A DNA stretch of 64,000 nt from Podocnemis expansa (Eukaryota; Chordata; Testudines; Podocnemididae). Each line of letters begins with the position of its first letter. The first letter of the stretch is position 1. Location: assembly GCA_007922195.1 (NCBI GenBank), contig ML681998.1, positions 17,375,937 through 17,439,936 of the forward strand, read 5' to 3'. Shown here piece after piece: positions 10,741 through 22,191 of the stretch. The translations under genes and the position numbers were made by a program. The notes under the pieces are model-generated. The model did not search any database and was not told the DNA's origin. It was given only the letters and a program-made list of their open reading frames with translations.

Positions 10741-12461
10741 GTGTCCTCTGTAGCTCATTTTCTGGGGCTTTCAATCTGCCCCTTGTATGAACATTACATT
10801 TATTTCTTATGAGTGGAATTGCTAAAGGAGCCTAAAAGAGTGAAGTGCCCAGCTCCCATTGACTATTAATGAGACAAGGGTCGCTAATACAGTACTTGTA
10901 AGTACCTTCTTAAATCCTAGTGAAAAAATCTGTAATTCTTTTTTGTATGAAGCATTTAACATTACAGGGGGTGGGAAAGCCCCTCTCTCTCTGTGGCAAG
11001 TGAGGATAAGTATTTTCAGAACAGCACATGAAAATGCTTTTTAGTTCCATGACGCCCAGTGACTTTTTTTAACAGGGACATATGTGGTTCAAATTCTGTG
11101 CAGAGCTTTGAAAATTCAGGGTGGAGGAGGAGGCATATAGACTGCAGAGTCACATGTCAATGTAGAGAAGTGGAAATACTAAACAGTTTAGAATCAGTAG
11201 GTGGCAAACCTGAATCACAGTGCTAGGTTCCCTTCCAACCGCAATGATTTAGCAGTGATTTTGGAGCAGGAAATAACAAAAAGTACTTGTGACACTGAAA
11301 AGCTTTTGCAGAGAATGAAAATGTTTATGATAATTTAGAAGGCTTGTTATACAGATGGGGCTTAGAAAACTCTTAAGTGTCAAAATTACATATAGCAAGC
11401 TGTAATAGGCATAAAGATTGCAGAATAAAAGAAACAAAAGTAGTTCATTTGACAAATCTGAAAGCTTTCTTAGTATTATAGATACACTAAATGATCTTAA
11501 TCATATTAACTACTGGCTTATAGCCAGAACCCTTATGAAAGGTATGCGTAATGTTCTAAATTATCCACAATTTAAAAAGCCTCCTTAAGAATAAAGGGAG
11601 CTCATGTATTGTTTTAAGAGACGAACATTCTCACCACTATGTTTGATTTAGTTTCAACTATAAAAACACTTATCAGGTTGAAAATGCACCCAGAGTTGTA
11701 ACAATTACAGGTAGATAGTTGGTTTATGGCTAATACTGATTTCAAATATATGGCAACCTTCTTGTGCATAGTCTTATCCAGCCAAAGGAAAGTCTTCACA
11801 GACAGTTAGTTTATAGAACTACACAAATCATGGTTTTGAGAGGGGAAAAATGACTGAGACGGAGAAGGATACACAGAAGGATGGAGTGTAGTGTGTGGGC
11901 GGGGTGAAGGTTTTCAGAAGTGCCTCCTGATTGGATGTGCAGCTAAGAGATATTGCTGAGCACCTGCAGCTCCAACTTATGTGCATGGAAGATGTGAGTT
12001 TGCAGCATTTTTGACAATCTGGCCCAAGCTGTGACAAATGGAGCTCCCCAAATGACAATCTACTTTCGAAAATGTAGCCCTAGGCTAGTAGGCAGTTCAT
12101 ACAAATATGCATCAAGGCTTCTTTGTGCACATTACTGTTGGTTAGAGATGAAGGTAGTGATGTTATGTTGCTAATGGGTGGGACTGTTTGAGGTTTGGCT
12201 TGTAAAACAAGGGTGTGTGTTATTCAAATAAAGGTACCAGGCTAGAAGCTGACTTTTAAAACCAGCTCTGTGTCACATTATGTGAGGAGGTTTGTATATA
12301 TGAAAAACAAACACCCGACTATATAATGGACCAAACAAACTTAACTAAAGATATCAGACAGGAATTTCCAATTCTAAGCCATAACAGTAATCACAAACAT
12401 CTGCCACTCAACATTTTCTTGGGCATCCCATGTTTTAGTTCTGCAGACTGGTGAGAGTCTG
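10741..12461. other. Intergenic stretch, nothing recognised
   Basis: Only short open frames without domain features, and no repeat ends or RNA gene visible. Confidence 0.6.
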
Positions 12462-12464
12462 TAA

Positions 12465-13249
12465 GGCTGTGTTCACACAGCACTTTTGTTTCGAAACAAC
12501 CTCGTTGTTTTGAAACAAAAAAAAACATGTTCACACGACGCACAGTTGTTTCTAAACAAGGGGAAGCCCTTGTTTCGAAACAACTGTGTTGTTTCGAAAC
12601 AAGTTAAACCCCATTTGGGGACGAAACAAACTTGTTTCGAAACACTTGTTTCGAAACAAGGCGTGTGAACATGTTGTTTCGGAACAAAGTGTTCCGAAAC
12701 AACAGTGGATCCTCAGCACCCTGGCCAGGGAACCCTCAGGACCTTGGCCAGGGTGCTGAGGGCTGTCCCTCAGCCCCAGAAAGGGGGCTGCAGCCCCCAG
12801 CGGGGGGCNNNNNNNNNNNNNNNNNNNNNNNNNNNNNNNNNNNNNNNNNNNNNNNNNNNNNNNNNNNNNNNNNNNNNNNNNNNNNNNNNNNNNNNNNNNN
12901 NNNNNNNNNNNNNNNNNNNNNNNNNNNNNNNNNNNNNNNNNNNNNNNNNNNNNNNNNNNNNNNNNNNNNNNNNNNNNNNNNNNNNNNNNNNNNNNNNNNN
13001 NNNNNNNNNNNNNNNNNNNNNNNNNNNNNNNNNNNNNNNNNNNNNNNNNNNNNNNNNNNNNNNNNNNNNNNNNNNNNNNNNNNNNNNNNNNNNNNNNNNN
13101 NNNNNNNNNNNNNNNNNNNNNNNNNNNNNNNNNNNNNNNNNNNNNNNNNNNNNNNNNNNNNNNNNNNNNNNNNNNNNNNNNNNNNNNNNNNNNNNNNNNN
13201 NNNNNNNNACAACTTGTTTCGAAATAACCCTGTGTGTGTGAACACAGCC
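12465..13249. mobile_element. PIF/Harbinger-like non-autonomous element with palindromic TTTCGAAA units
   Basis: Terminal inverted repeats GGCTGTGTTCACACAG and its complement (…GTGTGAACACAGCC) are flanked by TAA at 12462-12464 and 13250-13252. A 3-bp TWA duplication is typical of PIF/Harbinger elements. Inside, the palindrome TTGTTTCGAAACAA or close variants recurs many times between 12487 and 12702 and again at about 13210-13226. The middle has a GC-rich unit (CTCAGCACCCTGGCCAGGG) and an assembly gap of 400 N. No transposase is visible in the sequenced parts. Confidence 0.75.
12809..13208. other. Assembly gap, 400 N
   Basis: Exactly 400 N. The round number suggests either a fixed-size placeholder or an estimated gap, so the element length is unknown. 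Open frames crossing it are artefacts. Confidence 0.99.
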
Positions 13250-13529
13250 TAAGTCTGCAACAACCACTATAATGGCCAACACTGGGAACTGGACCAAGAC
13301 CTTGAGCACTAAAACCATGAGCCACTACAGCTGGAGCTAAAGAAATAGGCAGTCATGCTGAGGAGAACTGTACCAGCCACAAAGGCTCTGTGGATCTGGG
13401 ACAGAGGAGGAGGACATGTAACACACTGACTATTGGGTTACATAACCATCTCCCATACACTGTCATTTTCAGTGCCTGGTTTATAACAAACATCCAAGTG
13501 TGTCTGTGTGTTCATATCTCAGCCTTGGA

Positions 13530-13652
13530 GTATTAATCTCAGGGTGGGTGGGCGAGGCTCTGTGGCCTGCATTGTTCTGGGGAAGGGGTGGGAGGGGATG
13601 CAGGCAGACTAGATGATGATATTGGTCTGTTCTGACCTTAGAGTCTATGAGT
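13530..13652 (+). mobile_element. CR1 3' end fragment
   Basis: GGCGAGGCTCTGTGGCCTGC, AGACTAGATGATGATATTGG and TCTGACCTTAGAGTCTATGA match the standard CR1 3' terminal region. No coding part remains. Confidence 0.7.
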
Positions 13653-14433
13653 GTCAGCTGTGGTGTTGCCACAAGGGATTTTCCTCTTCATCCTTCAGAA
13701 TTTTGACCCAAGTGTATCTTGGAAAATAAATCAAGGCAGTCTTCTTACCAGGTAACTGGCTGATTTGGAGGAAGTGAAAGAACAGAGCAGTTATTTAATG
13801 CCAGGCCTAGGACAATCTTCTGATAAAGCCACCATAGGTGAAAATATGTGCTGTGCCTCTAAGAGGTGCAATCCTCAGCTGCTCTGGAGACTAATGAAAT
13901 TCCCAACATAATATAGAAGCATTCCTGCAGATTGGTCTTAGTTACAGCAGCTTCCCCTGGCTATCCTCTGAGGTGCAAAGCTTGCTAGAACATCCATATA
14001 CTCTGGCCCTGCTCCCAAGCCCTTGCCTGACACATAGCATATGCCTGGACTTGCAAGAAGTGCCTCAGGAAGAGCCTTAAGTATGTTTTCCACAGTGTTT
14101 GTGGCTGGACAATACATGCTATGTTTGGTATGGGGCTTTTGGGGCCTCTCTGCTTGGTGAGGAGGGTCAGAAGGAATGAGATTCTCTCCCCATGCATTTT
14201 TTTTGTCCTGGAAGATGCATTATAAATGGGAAAATTAGAACGGTGCTTACCTAGCAAGCTACCTGCACTGGGATTTTGTGAGTAGAATTCCTGAGGTAAT
14301 AAATATCCCTTCTGGAGGTTAGTTGCTTATTCCACTTTTATAGATGAGACTTCAACAGAGCAGTGGGTTCAGTCTGTGGTCCACAGATGCCTGGTGTCCA
14401 CAGACTGTGAGTAAAGGTTGTAATGCCATAGAA
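13653..14433. other. Intergenic stretch, no gene seen
   Basis: No recognisable coding or repeat structure apart from a CAGTGGGTTCAG...GGTCCACAG stretch near 14360-14410 that looks like a decayed hAT end. Confidence 0.5.
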
Positions 14434-14557
14434 CAGTGGATTTTCAAGCTGTGGTCCATGGACAGAGGTCTGCAGACTATTTCTAAAATTTCCAAAGGGT
14501 TCCACCCTTCCCTTCAATTTTTTTAAGGGTCTACTAATGAGAAAAGGTTGGAAACTG
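14434..14557. repeat. Decayed hAT element
   Basis: CAGTGGATTTTCAAGC at the left and AAAAGGTTGGAAACTG at the right form imperfect inverted ends, with GGTCCATGGACAGAGGTCTG inside as in the other CAGTGGTTCCCAACC elements. No target duplication. Confidence 0.5.
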
Positions 14558-15294
14558 TTTTAGAGACACTGGAGTCTAATTAAAGTATTGGTTGTTAGTG
14601 TGAAAATACATTAAAACAAAACAATTCCCCCAGCAATTAATACAAGGCAATGAATTGCCAATTAACTTATTTTCCCTCTTTTCCTTTTGAAAGTGAGGAG
14701 AGCTGACACTTGGCCTTTATATTATATTACACTATGAGAGAAGGATTCCCAGGTGAAATAATTACAGCTGCCTCATGCTTTTTGAGAACATCTTCCATTT
14801 ATTAAAATACATTCTGACTGGCTCAGAGGAATAATCTATAATTTTCTTGCTTAAGGGTCAGAGATTTCATCATGTATTGTTAGGTTTAGTGTCAGATAAA
14901 AATATGACCTCAGCATAAGACAGAATTCCTAGGTGAAAACATTTTTCCATGTGCTGTCAAAAAGTAGTTACTGTATAAAATGGAGTATTCACTTTGCCCA
15001 TCTTCCTATGGAAAAAAAATGTATTATGCTTTTCATGGCTGTGATGGGTCTTGGGGTGTCCAAGACTGTGAGTCGCTTTGTTGCCCTAGTGCCTTCAAGA
15101 AGAAATGGAGACTAGGTTGTGCTTTACTGGCTGGGACACCATCAACCTAAAACCCACCTAAACAATCTTCTCTGGGCTATACCAGCCCTTATTTGACCTT
15201 GGTTACATATGTCTCAAGACATCTCGGCAGATTCATGCATAGTGCTAAGGAGGAGCTGGTGGTCAACACACACAGAGATATCAGTGCTGTAGGG

Positions 15295-15510
15295 CAGTGT
15301 TTCCCAAACAGTGGGCCACAGCACACAGGTATGCCATCAGACTTGAGAGGTGTGCCACAAAATTTTTTGAAAAACTACTCAAAGAGCTCTGGATTGGCTC
15401 ATTGATTCATGAATATTTATGAGTTCATTTGGAAACTATATGGTGGTGTGCCTCAAATTAATTAAAGGTAGCAAGGTGTGCCATTACAGAGAAAAGGGTG
15501 GGAACCACTG
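15295..15510. mobile_element. Short hAT element, 216 bp
   Basis: Left end CAGTGTTTCCCAAAC pairs with right end GGGTGGGAACCACTG. Inside it repeats GTGTGCCA, as in 20332-21423. The target duplication is no longer clear. Confidence 0.65.
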
Positions 15511-17147
15511 ACACAGGGCAAGGCAGGAGAGAGTTCAGGGAGGCCAAATTTAGATTACTGGGTAAGACATTGACATCCAGGACCTTCATGGTAGCATTCT
15601 CTGCAATGCTTCCAGTTCCACGCGCAGGGCCAGTTAGACAGGCAGATGTGCAGAGTCTCGATCCTTGGATGAGATTTCCTCTACCCTCTTATTTTAACAG
15701 GGATGGAATCTCCTCTTTGAGCAAACCAAAATGAACCAGGCCCTTGATTCATGATAAGATGGTAGGTGGAAGGACTGGTAGGAGGAATGAGTTTGAACTG
15801 TTCCAAACAAGCACATGTCATAATCTCTAAAATCCCTGTCTGATGTTATTAATTCCCACTTATGTTAAAAATAGGACAGGCAGTCCCCAGAGACACAAAA
15901 GAATCTAACAAGAGAAGGGTGAAGCTCTGTGTCCTTATGTCAAATATGTAATCTTGGAGGAACAGCAGTAGAAGATGAAATTGAAGATTTTCCAGTTATT
16001 GTGAGATATAAATGACTTCTCCTTTTATTGCTGCTGCTGTTGCTGTTAAGATGAATGATGCTGAGGCTGTTATTAACAATTCCTTCTCTGGGAGGAGTAA
16101 GGTACTGACAGCAAAGAAGGTGGGCATTGTTTCTGATATCTGAAAAATAGAACTGAAGATGATCTTGTATTAGATACCCAAAAAGATCTAACTGTTGACT
16201 GTGATTCATTTTCTCTTGCACATCATCTGTCTGTGCATAACAAACCATCTCCCCTGCAGGGAAGATCCTCAGTCCTTATCTCCTGAAGACAACCCATATT
16301 GGCCAAGCACATCTTCTGAATGCAGTAGTGACCAGGGAAAATACCATTAAATACCAGTTGAAAGCACCACATGAGTCTTCAGATGCATCAGTCAGAGCAG
16401 TGGTCAGGGCAATCCTTAAGGGGGGAGAAAGGGGTGATTGCCCCAGCCTTGCAGTTCCGTTGGCCCCATGCTGTTCTGCTGTGAGCAAGGCAGTGTGGGG
16501 CCTGCACTTCTGCCCCCCCCCTTCTCGCTGCATTCGGTTCTCAAACATTTTAAATTGAGCCCCCCTGTGGACTTTTGTGTAAGACTTTGGCCCCCCTTCT
16601 GAGTGCCAGCAGGCAGCAGCTTGGAGTGTAGTGGCAGGGGAGGCAACAGCTACAGCCTACCAGCAGCCTCCCCCCACCTCCCCTCCAAAGGGTTTCCTGC
16701 CCAGCACTACCTGTGTGAGGTCCCCACTGCCATCCAGTCCTGCACTCAGCCCGGTGGCCTCTCAGTATCGGGGACCATGCCCGTCATTTTAAGAACTCCT
16801 GCACTGGAAGAGCATTTGCTAATACTTTATGCTCCTTCTAGTGCCTTCAGGAATGTTACATTCTGCCCCCCCCCCCCCCCGTGTCCTCTGGCCGCACCAG
16901 TGATACTGCTATCTAGCCATAAAAAGCTTTATAATTTGCTGTTTGTGTACCTAAAGAAGCTGAAGAAAACATTTTCCTTCTAAACACGTCCAGCCTTCTT
17001 TATCAGAAGTAGAGTGAACTTGTATACTCTTTAACCTGTGTAATACAACCTCTACTACTAACAGATTGGACTAGGGTTGTGATTATGGAGCATAGCAAGG
17101 CCTTCCTGAGGGAACTTGAACAATGTGTGAGCCTTTTGCCTATAGAT
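15511..17147. other. Intergenic stretch with one GC-rich patch
   Basis: No gene recognised. A GC-rich patch with C-runs at about 16398-16800 looks repeat-derived, but I could not find paired ends. A second C-run lies at about 16866-16880. Confidence 0.5.
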
Positions 17148-17593
17148 GAGGGGTGGCCAAACTTATGGAACTCAAGACCTATACAAATTGATTATTAAAC
17201 CTTCGAGAGCCACACTGAGGCCTACAGCCATATACTTTTACCTACTCTAAAATTACTAAGTTTGAAATTCATTGCACACTTTCATTTTATCATAAAAAGA
17301 GGACAAATTGGTCCTACTTATGTCAGATTCTAATAATTACTTAAGGTTACCATGAAAATTAGGCCTATACAGTAAAAACTTAACTGTTGCTCAATGTAGA
17401 AGACTGCAGGCTAGTGGTGAGTTCTCCCTGCCATCCTCAACCATGTTGCACTTCTCCCCACCGTTCCAACGCCTTCCTGAACTCCTAGGCTGGGGCTGCT
17501 TTCCTAAACTGATTTGCTGACGTTCTTCCAGGAGCCACAATTTTTCATTCAAGAGCTACATGTGGTTCCCAAGCCCCAGTTTGGCCACACCTG
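17148..17593. mobile_element. hAT element, GGCCAAACT group
   Basis: Ends GAGGGGTGGCCAAACT and AGTTTGGCCACACCTG form an inverted repeat. The flanks CTATAGAT at 17140-17147 and 17594-17601 are a perfect 8-bp target duplication. The 446-bp copy contains AGAGCCACACTGAGG and ATATACTTTTACC, shared with 19978-20161 and 63084-63270. Confidence 0.88.
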
Positions 17594-17838
17594 CTATAGA
17601 TTGAACAGATGAGTTGTGTTCCAGACTGTTGTGACCAGCTAAAATAATTCTTCCACTAAATGGAGCCTGATCCTCTAGCTAGGAACTCCCCAAAACTATC
17701 AAAACTGGGGTGAGAAAATTCTTCAATATAAATTGAAGGAATAAACAATGCTTTTATTATGTGATCCATGAGTTCATGAAATAACACTGCATCCTCTGGG
17801 GGCCGCAAAGCTGATGTGAACCCAACATTCTTCTTCAG

Positions 17839-18108
17839 TCATTCCTCTCTAGAGTCTGGATTCCATTTTTGTATGTATGCTAGTTCTTCCTCTTCTGATA
17901 GCACATCAACTCTTACTACAGAAGGAGATGTATCCTGACTTGGGACATTATCGGATCTGTCCTTTTCAATCAGGCACTTGAATGTCTTCTCAGTATCACA
18001 CTGGAACATGTCTATTCTCATACACAGGGACATCTCAATAAGAATCTGGAGATGACCAATGAGACCACTGTACCCAAGGATGGACTTGCCATTAAGGCCA
18101 AAGCCCAT
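17839..18108 (-). pseudogene. Unidentified 89-codon open frame, possible processed pseudogene
   Basis: The minus strand encodes MGFGLNGKSILGYSGLIGH through SEEEELAYIQKWNPDSREE and then a stop. The frame stays open for about 14 codons upstream of the Met, back to a TGA. A neighbouring frame just upstream reads NLADVAQLCLLGHKETEKLQ, so a frameshift may break a longer reading frame. An AATAAA lies at 17753-17758, about 80 bases past the stop. The residue composition looks more protein-like than most random frames here. I do not recognise the protein; it could equally come from a repeat. Confidence 0.3.
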
Positions 18109-18159
18109 ACTTTCATGGAAATTATCCCCTGTAGCTGCAACTTCTCAGTCTCCTTGTGG

Positions 18160-19180
18160 CCTAACAAGCACAGCTGGGCCACGTCAGCTAGGTTGCCTGA
18201 GAGGTCACCTTGTTTGGTTGATGGAGGAAACTAGCAGACCAATTCTTAACCCCCAGCTGCAGCAGTAACTCACTGGCTCTTTGATATACACTCACATGGA
18301 TTCTCATCTCCCTGTTTGCCCTACTCCAGCCTAGACCCTTTCTGGCACCAGGCCTTGTCCAAGTCCTGTCCTTGCCTTGAAACCAGGCCTGTTCTTTCTT
18401 GTCCTGACTCCAGGTAATCCAGTTCTGATCTTCATCTCCTGTTCCTGATTCTGACTCTACCTTGACCCTTGGCTCTAGCATTCAGACAGACTCTTGTTTG
18501 GACCCAAGCCTCCCACCACCGTACCTGCCTCCTGCTCCAACCACTAGGCTGGACCACTCAGGAGCCAGTCTGCTGCCAGCTGGAAATATTGTCCATGTGG
18601 ATCCCAAGCAAATGCATGAAATTACTGTAATGGTCTTTTACCCAGATCTGAGCTCACTCCTGGTGCAGGGGAAATGGAGATGTAAGTCTTCTAGGTTGAA
18701 TAAAGGAAAATGGAGAACTAGTATGGACACAGCACAGCAACAGAGTTATGGTGCAGAATACAAGTCAGATCAGTCTCAGATTCCATCGGAGATTAAACCA
18801 TGTATTGCAACTGAGCAGGAAACACATTTTCTTGGCACTATTTCAACTCAGTGCTTCCCCAGGGAAACGAAATAGAACTGTGGATGCTGGGAATTCTCTG
18901 TTACTCCCAGAAAGAGCTGTTGGATCATTATCTCTTCCTTGAACCATCAGTTCCTGAACTTTAATTTTCAGAACTGGTTCAGCAAGTTTCAACATGAAGG
19001 GATCCAGAGAATCTGATGTCTCCTGGTTCTCCAGTGAGAATCTACTCAGTAGATTCCTTAAAGACCCTCTGGCCAGGTGAGTCTGTAACCTTTGGGGGGG
19101 GGGGTTAGCATTTAACTTCATTGCCTTAACAGAAATAAATCCTAACTCCTATTAAGAAGCAGCTAGCCACTCAGGAGTCA
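18160..19180. other. Intergenic stretch, possible LTR-like repeat, no gene seen
   Basis: The CT-rich sequence at 18300-18600 has the look of reptilian LTR sequence, but no ends were found. Open frames here are short and without motifs. Confidence 0.35.
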
Positions 19181-19479
19181 GTCTTTAAAGGGTTCACAGT
19201 CAAGCCAGGTCAGAATTACCCCCCCCCCCAGACCCCAGCTCCTGTCCCCCCACATGCCAGCACCCCAACCCTTGCCCCCCAATACGCGCTGAGCACGAGC
19301 TGGGCTGCCCCTGCACTTACTGGCGGTGGCATGGCAGGGGAGATGGAGGCAATAGCCCCTGGGTTGGGGTGCCAGTGCGGCTGCGGATGAGGGTGCAGGC
19401 CCCAGGCTGGGGTGGGGCCTGGGAGGGGAGGGGTTTGGGATGGGGCTTGAGCCCCCCAGCAATGCTTCTGGCTTCTGCC

Positions 19480-19712
19480 CCTGCCCCTGGAACATGGCAG
19501 AATGCCACTCCAGGGCCTGCTATTTTTAGGGGCCCATCGTTTAGACGGCTAAAAATAGAATATGGAACCAGAATGCTACGTTCCAGGCCTGCTATTTTTA
19601 AAGGGTGGGCCCTGGAATGCAGCATTCCAGCCTCAGAACACTGAGCCCCTAAAAATAGTGGGCCCCGGAACGATGTTCCACTGCATTCTGGCCCACTTTA
19701 ACTCCTGTAAAT
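19480..19712. repeat. Repeat block with CTATTTTTAGGGGCC units
   Basis: The motif CTATTTTTA or its complement occurs about five times (near 19520, 19548, 19602, 19651 and flanks), mixed with GGAAC/GTTCC and CATTCCAG boxes, ending CCCACTTTAACTCCTG. The same arrangement recurs at about 21140-21298 inside another element. Confidence 0.6.
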
Positions 19713-19977
19713 CTTATGACAAAAGAAATAAAATAATAACTACTATGTATATATATAACATGATGTAGCTAGTTTGTAAATCCATATTCACCATTTCATA
19801 GCTTTCTTTTCCCCAATACATATAAGCAAGAAAACAAAATGAATTTAACCAGAACAGTCCCCATAGGAATACCGTACTGTGAAATGCAACTTCAGAGTTC
19901 CCAAAATGTAGGTAAAGTGTAGGTAAAGTTCACCTGAATCTGTTACAATCTCTGTTCACCAAGTCCAAAGGCTTGAA

Positions 19978-20161
19978 CAGGTGTGGCCAAACTGTGGCTC
20001 GGGAGCCACATGGGGCTCTTGAATGAAAAAGTGTGGCTCATGGAAGAATGTCAGCAAATCAATTTAGTAGGTAAAAGCATATGGCTATACGCCTCATTGC
20101 AGCTCTTGAAGGTTTAATCAACTTGTGTGGCTCTTGAGTTCCATAAGTTTGGCCACCCCTG
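19978..20161. mobile_element. hAT element, GGCCAAACT group, inverse orientation
   Basis: Left end CAGGTGTGGCCAAACT and right end AAGTTTGGCCACCCCTG, with flanks GGCTTGAA and GGTGTGAA (6 of 8). Its inside is the reverse complement of the copy at 63084-63270. Confidence 0.85.
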
Positions 20162-20331
20162 GGTGTGAAAGAAGCAGCTCTCCCCTTTTTTCGCTGAAGA
20201 AATCTTCAGCAGGAATCTGTGCAAGCTCTTTATTCTTCTTCTGCTACAGCCAGCATCCATTCAGCTTACTAATTAACCAGCACTCAGTCACACATAGGTA
20301 TGAGGAAATTCTGTTGCAAAAGGCTCTAGAG

Positions 20332-21423
20332 CAGTGGTTCCCAACCTTTTCTCTGCCATGGCACACCTTGATACCTTCAAATTTTTCAAGGCACACCACC
20401 TTTAAAAAACACAAATATTTAAATTAACTTAAATTACTTATGAATATTAATGAACCATGGCACACTGTTTTGGAAATGCTGCTATGTGGGGTAGTAGGGG
20501 TAGCAGAGTAGGGGTGGCAAAACACAGGTGGTCAGGAGTAATGTGCAGTGGCAGGAGTGAGTGTGGGGAGCAAAGAAGGGCAGAGGTAGCAAAAGAGGAC
20601 AAGGGCAGCCATGCGGGGAACAGCACAAGGCTGGCAAGAGAGGGGAGGGGAAGGGAGAACAAGAGTGGCTTTGGGGGGGCAAGGGAAATCTGGGGAGTGG
20701 AAATGTAAGGTAGGTGAGCATGGTGCAGCACCCACTTCCTCCTTCTCCACAGTGGCTCCCTGCCACCCAGAGCAAATCCTCACCCCACTGCGGCTCCCCC
20801 CCACCCCAGTGTGTCCCATCCTCCCCTCCCCCAGCTACCTGTGAGGCCTCCAGCCCCCAGCTACACCCTGTCACACATAGCCATCCCACGCCCTAGCTAC
20901 AACCCCTCCCAACCAAACAGCCACCTCACAAATGCAGCTACATACCCTCTGCTACACATATACACCTGCCCCACACAACCCCCAGCAGTCCTCCCCGCCA
21001 AAGCCCTTGCCTGGACTGTTTGCAGGCTGCCTGACACAAGGTGCTCTGCCCTGCAGGGGGAGATTTGCACACTGCCAGCCTCAGGCAGCTCTCTACTGGC
21101 TGGGCTTAAGGTGGAGCGGAGTTTAAGGTGGAGCCACCAGAACACTGCGTTCCCCCTGCTTAGGCTATTTTTAGGGGGCCCCTGGAACTCTGCGTTCTGG
21201 TGCCTTCCTCTATTTTTAGGGGAGCCAGAATGCTTCCTGCCTAAAAATAGGGGGCCACGGAACTGTGTTCCAGTGCCTTCCCCTTACTTTAACCCCTGCC
21301 TTTTCCCAGCCCTGCACAGCCCACATGGCTGGACTGAGCAGGGAAGGAACTTCAACTCCAGCTCTCAGGGATGCCCACGGCACACTCTGGGCATTGCCAT
21401 GGCACACTGGTTGGGAACCACTG
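20332..21423. mobile_element. Long hAT element, 1092 bp, perfect 8-bp duplication
   Basis: CAGTGGTTCCCAACC on the left and GGTTGGGAACCACTG on the right, with CTCTAGAG on both sides (20324-20331 and 21424-21431). The sequence repeats GGCACAC near both ends. The inside is GC-rich and carries the CTATTTTTAGGGG block at 21140-21298. Open frames inside show no transposase motif, so it is non-autonomous. Confidence 0.9.
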
Positions 21424-21988
21424 CTCTAGAGTAGGGAGAAAACATTTTGCTGTCTGCCTCTGGCCTAGCTTCCCCCTGTTACATGATGGGCTCTTTTCAT
21501 TCATCTGCCCTGGCTGCTGCTCTCATGGTGTCTAATCACCACCACAACAAGAAGGAAACTTTGTTGAGTGTGCTCAAATCTATCACACTTTGTTTCAGAA
21601 ATTTCTGACTCTGGGCAACTAAGTCTGCCCAACAGCAGCAACCCAGGCCCAAGAGATCTCTTAAAGAGATACTCTCAGTAAGGCATATGGGTTAAACATC
21701 ATTCTCTCATGGACTGGCATTGATGAGCAATGTATTTCTACTGACCTAACCTCCCCACATACACAAAGCTAGAGTCAATGGGAGAGCTTCTCCTGTCACC
21801 CTAACTACTGCTTCTCAGAGAAATGGATTAATTATGGCAGTGGAAGGAGCTCTTCCATCAGTGTAGCAGCATCTTCACTAAAATGCTACATCACAGCTGT
21901 ACCTCTGTAGCACTGTATGTGAAGACAAAGTCTTTACTAAAATTAAATTTGCTGCCTCCAAAGAGACAGAGTACACAGAAGCCTATTA
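21424..21988. other. Intergenic, nothing recognised
   Basis: No gene, repeat end or RNA feature visible. Confidence 0.5.
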
Positions 21989-21996
21989 GGTTAGCA

Positions 21997-22183
21997 CAGG
22001 GGTCTCAAACACTCGGCCTGTGGGCCACATGCGGCCCCTAGAGCTATTTCCTGCGGCCCACAGTGACACTATCATCACTGATATTTGCAACGTTATTGTA
22101 TGAAAACGTTTCAGTGGTGCGGGCCTCAGGCTAACGTACTAGTCCTCATGCAGCCCTTGTGGTGATTTGAGTTTGAGCCCCTG
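21997..22183. mobile_element. Short hAT element, TCTCAAAC group
   Basis: CAGGGGTCTCAAAC pairs with GTTTGAGCCCCTG, flanked by GGTTAGCA at 21989-21996 and 22184-22191 (perfect 8 bp). Length 187 bp. Confidence 0.9.
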
Positions 22184-22191
22184 GGTTAGCA

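Noticed and set aside
12552..13325. Long open frames of 170-257 codons on both strands
   Set aside because: They cross the 400-N gap and consist mostly of unknown residues, and the flanking real sequence is the palindromic transposon.
18188..18481. 97-codon minus-strand frame
   Set aside because: Repetitive, Trp/Gln/Gly-rich composition without a domain, in sequence that looks like LTR-type repeat.
20482..21434. Open frames of up to 207 codons
   Set aside because: They lie entirely or mostly within a non-autonomous hAT element and one runs into its inverted end; there is no transposase motif.
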